This document shows, piece by piece, positions 57,634-64,000 of a DNA stretch of 64,000 nucleotides (position 1 is its first letter; the number at the start of each line of letters is the position of its first letter). Position numbers and translations under genes: made by a program. The notes below the pieces were generated by a model. It saw only the letters and a program-made list of their open reading frames with translations, made no database searches and was not told the DNA's origin. The DNA comes from Bilabrum cf. latius. Its lineage: Eukaryota; Bigyra: Bicosoecida; Bigyra; Bicosoecida. The stretch spans positions 868,001-932,000 of the forward strand of contig OZ237742.1 in the NCBI GenBank assembly GCA_965178125.1, given 5' to 3'.

Positions 57634-60519
57634 TCACTCAACCTGACCTGCCCCAAGCACCAGCACCTTCTCGGCCTCCTGCGACGCAGCGCTGCCCGCC
57701 ACACCCGAGCCGGCCCCTTGCTCTAGCCGTAGCTCAAAGGTCAATCGCACCCGCCTAGTGGCTCGCATTCTACTCCGAATCGTACGGGAGGTGACACCGC
57801 CATGCCCAGGGCTCTGCTCTGCACGTTCTGCCCTACGAGCCAGCATCGTCGCGTGCTCCACGCTGACACCACCGAAGGGGTCCATGCGCTTGCGCTTGCG
57901 AGCCGCCGCACGGCGCGGGCTGCCTCTTGGTCCAAGGTCTTCATCTCCGTCTTCCATCGCCTGAGAGGATGCATTTGGCTTTGGACGGGTTGGCGATGCA
58001 GGCGCGCGTCCAGCGGCGCTGGCGGCGCTTCGGGCTTTGTTCTTTTGGCTCTTAGGCTGCTGCCTGCTACGCCTCGAGGGCGCAGCGCGGCCTCGTGACA
58101 GACTTGTCCCATCATTTTCCATGCTACTGGACCCATTGTTTCCCACATCTGGTCTCTCCTCGGCGTTCTCGTCCTCATCCTCAGCGTCGCGACCGTAGGT
58201 TGATCGCCCTAGGCCAGCCCTGCAGTACGCGAACGCTGCCTCCTCGATCAGTGACCAGGTAACTTCGGCCAGCTCCGTCGCTTCGTGCGGCTTGATCATC
58301 GACCTCCGGGAAAAATTCTTTGCAACAAGCTGCATGCAGGTCTTCATGAAGTGTGATTGGCGCATGCTACGGAGCGCAACGGCAACATCAGAGGCAGAGC
58401 GGGCAGCTAGTCGCTCTGTACCTTCAAACACGACTGACGCATCATCTGGCCTAGATTTATGACGGTCAGGCTATACCATGGTGCTCTTGCTGACGTTTGC
58501 AGCCGCCCCATCGCCCGAAACTGCTCTACGTGAGCTGCTGCGAGTGCGCCTGCGTGCCCCGGTCTGTTTTGGAAGGCAGTCTGCATCTGAGCTCACGGCT
58601 TTCATGGGATCATCAGCTGAATTGGACGCTGCGGACTTGCCATGGATGAGATGTCCTCCCAATGAGGGGGGTTGCCGGTGGATCGCACGCGTGCCGTACA
58701 GCCTCATCTGCAGGGCGTGCTCTGGGTGTCTCAGGGCAGCGTGCACAGCCTCCTCGCAGACTGGATCTGCCACCAATAGACCAGCCACGCACCACACCGC
58801 AGTTCTGGCCAGCCGGAGCTCGTCATAGCTGACGCAATCCATGCTGGATCTGTCCTCGATTCCGGCTTCATCACGTTCTTGCTGCAGCCCCACCAGCAGC
58901 TCGAACGCCCTCCGAATGGACCAGGCCAGGGGGGTCATCTCCTCGTCTGCCTCTTTATCCTTACCACACAAGCTGAGATCAGCCACAGACTCGAAACAAG
59001 AATCGGGGTCTGCCCCGGGGAACGACACCTTGGGCGGCGTGCTTCGACCCTGTCCGAGGCTGGCACGAATCCTGTCCAACAGTTGGCTGTTGGTGGACGA
59101 GTGGGCACTACCGTGAACAGAAACCGGTCCCAAGTGCTGGCTAGAGTCCGATACAGAGGCCGACATGCTGGAGCCTGCGCTGCCCTGGCTGCTGCTGCTG
59201 GATTCCTGGCTTGCAGTCGCGCTGGAGGACTCTGCGGCTTGCGATCTCGCCACGATGGCCGTTGCAGGTTGCGCAACCCCAACTGCCGTATGAGCACCGC
59301 TGTGGCCCGGAGCCAACTTCACGCAGCCGGGGCGCTCCTTCCACTCGCCCAATAGCATGCCCAGCACGTGAAAATCGTGTCGCCACGCTGCGTTGTGCAC
59401 GGGTGTGAATCCCTTCGAATCCGACGAGTTGATCAGCTGTGATCTGGCTGCGTTGTAGGCGCACAAGTCATCCGGATTCCCAGAGTCGCACCAAGAGAGC
59501 ATCCAAGTCATCACACTGAAATATCCTGAGCGGGCGCACATGTTGAAAGCGCAGTTCCCGTCAAACTCGGCAGACGCATGCGACAGCTGCGCCACTCGCT
59601 CGAGCACCCCGGCTGCTTCCAGGGCCTCGCTGGTTGCAGTTTCGCTCTGGCTTTGGGGCGAGTCTCCATTTAAAGTAGCCCTTGCCGTGCGATCAAGGGA
59701 AGCTGCGGCTCTGCTGGAGCTGGCGCTTGCGCTTGAGCTGGAGCTACTGGCGGTACCGGTTCTGGCGTGGGGGTTGCTGCCGCCGCTTCTGCCAGATAAT
59801 CCGTCGCTGGCGCTTGCTCTGAATGCCTCAATCGTGGATGTTGGGCTGGACGTCGCATTTAGTGCTGGCGTGGCTAGGTTCGTACCCCTGCTTCTAGCCT
59901 GCAGTCCGCGTCCCGACGCGGATGACCCTTGGTCACGGGATGACGCGAGCGGCTGATGGGCCAGTCGCAGTCTCGCAGGAGGCATGGACTCCAAATAGTA
60001 CCCGCTCGAGGTAAGCTACCTACGCCGCGCTGGAGAGCCTATTCCAATCAGTTTGGTTGCCGTGGAGGTCTTCACTGGGAACTCAAGCGCCTATCGTGCC
60101 ACCTAAATTGAGTCTCTCGGAGTACTCATCCTGCCATACTTGATGGAAGAGCCAAGCTTCCCTGTGATCTTCTGGCCGCGAATTGCCATCCAATAGAAGC
60201 GGTGCAATAGCCAACCTCTTCTACGTTGCTTATCGGCGTCTTGGCGACGCCACGCGCGCTGCAGAATTTTTCTAGGATTGGCCCGCAGGCGGGTGCTCAC
60301 CCGTCGACTCGACTGTGCGCGAAGCGACTTGCTAGCGCGCCCATAGGTCGAAGGAAGATACATGTCTAGCTTGAAAGCCTCTGCTAGCTTGGCCCACAGC
60401 GCATAATGTGCCTCAGTCCCAAGCTGCAACTACTTGCTTGTCGAAGTTAGACTGAAGACGCTATCTGGGTCTAAAAACTGCATGATACCAAGCAAGGCGG
60501 ATGAGGGAAGTGATTGCAT
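57634..60519 (-). CDS. F-box protein with ankyrin-like region
   Basis: 961 residues, ATG 60519 to TGA 57634-57636, one exon. It starts MQSLPSSALLGIMQFLDPDSVFSLT, continues STSK-x-LQLG...YALWAKLAEAF, and has the F-box pattern LP-x4-L-x-I-x-FL-x7-L-x4-K. The x is TAG 60430-60432, a position usually polar or basic. Arg-rich sequence follows. Around residues 300-420 are degenerate ankyrin helices (NCAFNMCARSGYFSVMTWML, GFTPVHNAAWRHDFHVLGMLL). The remainder is Ser/Ala-rich, then a helical domain (SASDVAVALRSMRQSHFMKTC) and a basic tail. Other TAGs: 60103, 60091, 60016, 58471. ATG 60660 is an alternative start adding 47 residues; the internal ATG is preferred because F-boxes commonly begin there. 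Likely SCF substrate adaptor. Confidence 0.78.
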
Positions 60520-60658
60520 GATAAATAAAAGAGGAAACGATCGTCCGTTCGCTGAGCCGTGCAAAAAAAGCCTTTTGTGTGTCAGCAAAGAACGTTCGTG
60601 TTGCCAACGAACCTTCACGCAAATGCTCTTCAATTTCTTCCAAATGCTCGTCAATTCC

Positions 60659-61789
60659 ATGCAAGGTCCGGAAGACGATGATATTGACAGAATACTGGAT
60701 GTATTAGATGGTGTAGGTTCTTTGGACGATATGCATACACATGCGCGTCGAGCTCCGAACAGCAGCAGTCGAACCTAGCATGCATCCAACGACTAGCAAG
60801 AACCAAAGCGGCCGTCTTGGCTGCAAAGCATGTTTGACGAGAGTGTGCAGATCACAGACGATGCAATAAAGTCTATTAGAAGTACTGCAGCTGTTCTTAC
60901 AGATGAATCCATGTTACGAGCAACATTTCGGGAAGCTGCAGGCACCGAAAAGCGCGGCTTCATTTGGGATAACGCCGCACCAGACCGACAATAGGATACC
61001 GATAGGCCTAAATATGATTCTTTTAGAAGATCAGAGGGCAGTGCGCCTGATCCGGGAAATGATGACGGTGCAGCGCCGAAATTGCCGATGCAATCAAGTT
61101 CGATCGATGCATCCAAGCACATGCAACCATTTGTTGCAGCAAGCACAATTGACTTTGGTAAAGGCCAGCAGTCTAGACATGCGACTACTAGCTCGATACC
61201 CCTGGGAAGCCCTAGCTCAATGCGGGTAGCAGGTGGGGCGATAAGCGGGCACCTGCCAGCGTCGGGTGCAGCGCGGCCTTCACGCAAGCAGAGTGTCGGA
61301 GGCCGAGGCAGTCGAGTAGCGGGCAAATCAGACGTCAAAAATCCATGGCCACGCTCAGCAGCCGCTGCTCGCTCCAAACGAGCAGGTGCCTCAGCACATG
61401 ATGCTCACTCGGCGGCATCGGGCGGGAAACCGCCTCGGCGTGACCATGCAGTACCACGACCTAGTAGATCGACGGGGCTACGGCGTGCAGAGGCCGGTGC
61501 GCATCGAAAATTGAAAGGTCTCTCGGCGGAGCGAAGGCGATTGGAGCAAGAGCGTCGGCAGCTGATGGACAGAATGGGCCTGCGAGCGGAGCAATTTTTA
61601 CCTGCTTCGGACCAAGCCGTGAGTGGTAGTGACGAGAATGGCGCTGCTAGGTTGGGATCCGAAAGGTCGCCTGAGGCTCCCGGGGTTGAGACCGAACTTC
61701 AGGCCGAAATTCGTCGGGCGAGGGAGGAGGCGAGATAGCATCGGTCAAGAGCTGACCGGCGTGCTGGCAAGACCACACGATCCAAGTGA
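60659..61789 (+). CDS. Hypothetical coiled-coil protein
   Basis: 376 residues, ATG 60659 to TGA 61787-61789; ATG 60626 is in frame and would add 11 residues. In-frame TAGs: 60776, 60794, 60992, 61736. The N-terminus is acidic with helical segments (DDDIDRILDVLDGVG, SMFDESVQITDDAIKSI). The middle is Ser/Arg/Gly-rich. A charged coiled coil (LSAERRRLEQERRQLMDRM) and a second acid/Arg helix close the protein. No family recognised. It is head-to-head with the F-box gene at 139 bp. Confidence 0.6.
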
Positions 61790-62060
61790 CAATGATTTAT
61801 TCCTGTCCCGCGCATATCTACGCTAGGGTGTGCTGCAGGCCGCCACAGGCCTTGACAATAATATCTGATTTAACGCTATCCCCCCAGAACAGCCAGACCA
61901 TCACTGGCTGGCGGCTATTTGCGGTGATTTTCTACGATTTGTTGCATTTATTAGGCTCATCTAGTCTCCAAACATCTATTTGCATAGCCCATTGCCTGGT
62001 TGTAGACCGAGAGGATCCAGATCTGCGTATTTTGTGAAGTAAGCATTTGTGGGGGTAAAG

Positions 62061-62878
62061 ATGGATCGCGGCGACGAAGCTGGTCGTCGTCTTTCTGCAT
62101 CGCGAGATCGAGAATAGGGCAGTTTTCATGGTTAGTCTGATTCTCGACGAGATTGGGGCCAGAGTCGGGATAGATCAGGGTATCCCGGGGCCCACGACCG
62201 CAGTAGGAGCGATTTGAGCAGAGATTCGCAGCAAGCAGGCAATAGCCGGTTTTCGAGAAGTGACCACTCTGGACCAGTAAGCCGAGATAATAATGCGCGG
62301 TATAGGCCTGCTCAGCGGGCAGGTGGACGTGTTAGGGACGACAGCAATCGGGGCATGGATGCTGCCCAGGACGGCAGATGGCATCATCACTCTCTTCCCA
62401 ATCAGGCAGCATCATCGAGAATGAGAATGACCGGGTATGGATACGTCCCTCTCCCCCCTCCCCCAATGCCGTAGTTCCAGGGCATGCGTATACAAGGAGC
62501 TGCTCCGCCCCCGCCACCGAATGGCGGTCGATTCTCGCAGGGAGCCAGCATGCCTCGAGGCGGCGCAGTGGGTGGCCAATTGGGCTTCGGTATGGGAATT
62601 CCTCCATAGTTGACACATGGCATGCCTAGTATGGGCATGGGCGGCATGCCAGGTATGGGGTCGGGCTTTGGAATGGGAATGGGAATGGGAGTGGGAATCG
62701 GCATGGGTGGAGCCTTCGCGATGGGCAGCGCTCTGTCACCTGCGAGCGGCTTCGGGGGGGGCATGGGAGCTGATGCGGGCCATAGAATAGAGCGAATGCA
62801 CTCCATCCAATCACGCGATGGCCTTCCGCGCGACTCGCGAGGCCAAGGTGAAGGGCGAGGGCAAGGGCCTGGCCATGC

Positions 62879-62921
<43 letters not shown>

Positions 62922-64000
62922 GTACACCAAGGAAGCAGCCCGCCGAGGAGAGGCCTTGTGGTTGAGCCGCCACCGCCACCTGCCGGGCAGGCAGAAGAAT
63001 TAGTGGCTAGAGCTGGCATGGCTGGCGGCGGAGCATAGGCCGGCGCGTCAGCCGCATCGTCGTCCTCCTCCTCGTCTGCCGCTGCAGCCGCCGGCAACGA
63101 ATGGAACCAGGCTCAGGCCGGCCAGGTGCCCTCGTCTGGCCACTACCAGACAACCGACCGCAGGCTCGGACCGGATCCGCAGTATCACGGTTACGGGGGG
63201 AACCAAGCCAGGCGGTTCTCGATGCAATCGAGCAACGGTGGCGTGGGTCCAGCTGAGCGCGAAGGGCAGCCAGGCAGCGTAGATCAAAGGGCTGCGGGGG
63301 GACTGCAGCCCGGACAGCTGCCGAACTTCCCGCTCGGTAACGGACCGTCGCACGGCCGGGCAGCGGACAGCAGGCGGGACATGATGGCATGGAATGTTGG
63401 CGCCGGTGAGTCGCGGCTGTCCGTGTGGGAGCGCCACCTGCCCGGCGAAGACGCGAGCGCAGCAGCTGGCGTTGCCACCATGCAGCCGGTGCCCCCAGCC
63501 AGACATCCCTCTAGACAGTCGTCGCATGGCAGCGAGTCGGTGGCGGTGCATGGCTGGAGGAGGAGGTTCATCCCGGGGCCGGACCACACCGTCGTTGGTC
63601 TCGACGGCGCCCTCATGGCCGACACGCAGATCAAGTGGAAGCAAGGTCTACTTCTGGTAAGGATGCTCACGGTGCTCCGATGGGGTATAACACCCCTGCT
63701 GCTACGCCTCCCTCGGTCCCTCGCCGGCCCCATCATTTTTTCTCTCTCTGCTTGCTGTCTCCCCTACTGATATCGCAGCCTCAGCAGCTGCTTGCAAACG
63801 GAGTGTGGCAAGCGCACTGGCGCATCGGAGGGGGTACCTTCTCCGAGGTGTATGCCTTGCGTAACACCAAGACAAGGACCACTCTCGCTGCAGCAAAGGT
63901 GGAGCGGGCTGGACAGAGGCCCACGGTGGAGCTTGAGTCCGTTGTGCTAGCCTATCTGCAGAGGTACCCGTTCTTCCCAAGGCTCTATGGCCTCGTGTGA
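62061..64000 (+). CDS. CK1/TTBK-like protein kinase, 5' part (runs off the window)
   Basis: Exon 1 is 62061-63656, the intron 63657-63778 (GTAAGG...TATCGCAG, 122 nt), exon 2 starts at 63779. Exon 1 encodes 532 residues of low complexity: an Arg/Ser/Asp-rich start, Pro and Gly-Met repeats, 13 consecutive Gln, then Ser/Gly-rich sequence. Exon 2 encodes WRIGGGTFSEVYAL...AAAKVE...ELESVVLAYLQ...FFPRLYG, the glycine loop, ATP Lys and alpha-C region of a casein-kinase-1/tau-tubulin-kinase-type N-lobe. The frame meets TGA at 63998-64000, too early for a kinase; GTGTGA at 63995-64000 is more likely an intron donor. TAGs: 62115, 62133, 62472, 62607, 63036. Unlike most CK1 kinases the catalytic domain is at least 530 residues from the start. 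Confidence 0.78.
62880..62918 (+). repeat. CAG trinucleotide repeat (13 units), polyglutamine
   Basis: Thirteen uninterrupted CAG codons read as Gln in the kinase-like gene, around residue 274-286. Pure CAG without CAA interruptions makes it a likely length-polymorphic site. Confidence 0.92.

Noticed and set aside
60461-60664. Minus frame starting MHGIDEHLEEIEEHLREG as an alternative gene
   Set aside because: It ends in the F-box coding region in another frame and lacks continuation. It is antisense to the start of the plus gene at 60659.
1-64000. Reading the window with the standard code as many short ORFs or as decayed genes
   Set aside because: Frames resume in phase after every TAG, never after TGA, and conserved motifs span the TAG sites. 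Decay would produce TGA, TAA and frameshifts equally.
1-64000. Ciliate-type code with both UAA and UAG as Gln
   Set aside because: Only one internal TAA was met against about 120 TAG, and three genes end sensibly at TAA (for example directly after the RING finger at 28548). CAA is used as a codon, so TAA should appear if it were sense.
1-64000. tRNA, rRNA, CRISPR arrays, insertion sequences, selenocysteine UGA
   Set aside because: No cloverleaf with anticodon, rRNA core, spaced direct repeats, transposase or in-frame UGA within conserved protein was found by eye.

Overview
This is nuclear DNA from a GC-rich, gene-dense single-celled eukaryote. It has spliceosomal GT-AG introns, mitochondrial-carrier, 3R-MYB, CDPK, SNF2, TPPP/p25-alpha and F-box genes, and no bacterial operon logic or ribosomal RNA. 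TPPP and an ASH/SPD-2-like protein hint at a flagellated protist. I cannot name the species.

The central result is that the standard genetic code does not work here. About 120 in-frame TAG codons interrupt more than twenty otherwise coherent genes, and the same frame resumes after each one. TAG falls where glutamine is expected: SNF2 motif I (GKT-x-Q) and motif III (GTPI-Q-NN), the mitochondrial-carrier signature (KTRL-Q), and one tandem gene copy where the sister copies have CAG. The window therefore uses UAG = Gln. UGA is the usual stop (about 20 genes), UAA is a rare stop (3 genes), and no gene ends at UAG. Read this way, fragments that look like dozens of short ORFs become genes of up to about 3,340 codons.

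Layout. 1-6131: tandem array (period 1,894 bp) of a predicted mitochondrial alanine/glycine-rich protein family, with one partial and three complete copies. 6280-11970: mitochondrial carrier and cyclic-nucleotide phosphodiesterase (both -). 12414-18251: NPPY methyltransferase-like gene (+), two compact hypothetical genes (-), a small spliced gene (+), an ankyrin-like gene (-). 18252-19807: spacer with a zinc-finger remnant. 19808-28385: 3R-MYB factor (+) converging on an SNF2 remodeller of SMARCAD1/Fun30 type (-). 28548-35103: membrane RING ligase (-), two-domain universal stress protein (+), long TPPP/p25-alpha protein (-). 35725-45849: one gene of about 3,343 residues (+) with 24 in-frame UAG codons. 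45983-52409: second ankyrin gene, secreted propeller-like protein, acylated CDPK (all -). 52731-60519: two large F-box genes on opposite strands. 60659-64000: coiled-coil protein and the start of a CK1/TTBK-like kinase that runs off the edge.

Neighbouring genes mostly do not form a pathway. Shared features are short intergenic gaps (16-450 bp), several head-to-head pairs with tiny shared promoters, introns of 48-266 nt, and long low-complexity stretches where most UAG codons sit. All coordinates and splice sites come from hand reading of frames; they are consistent in phase but not confirmed by transcripts.
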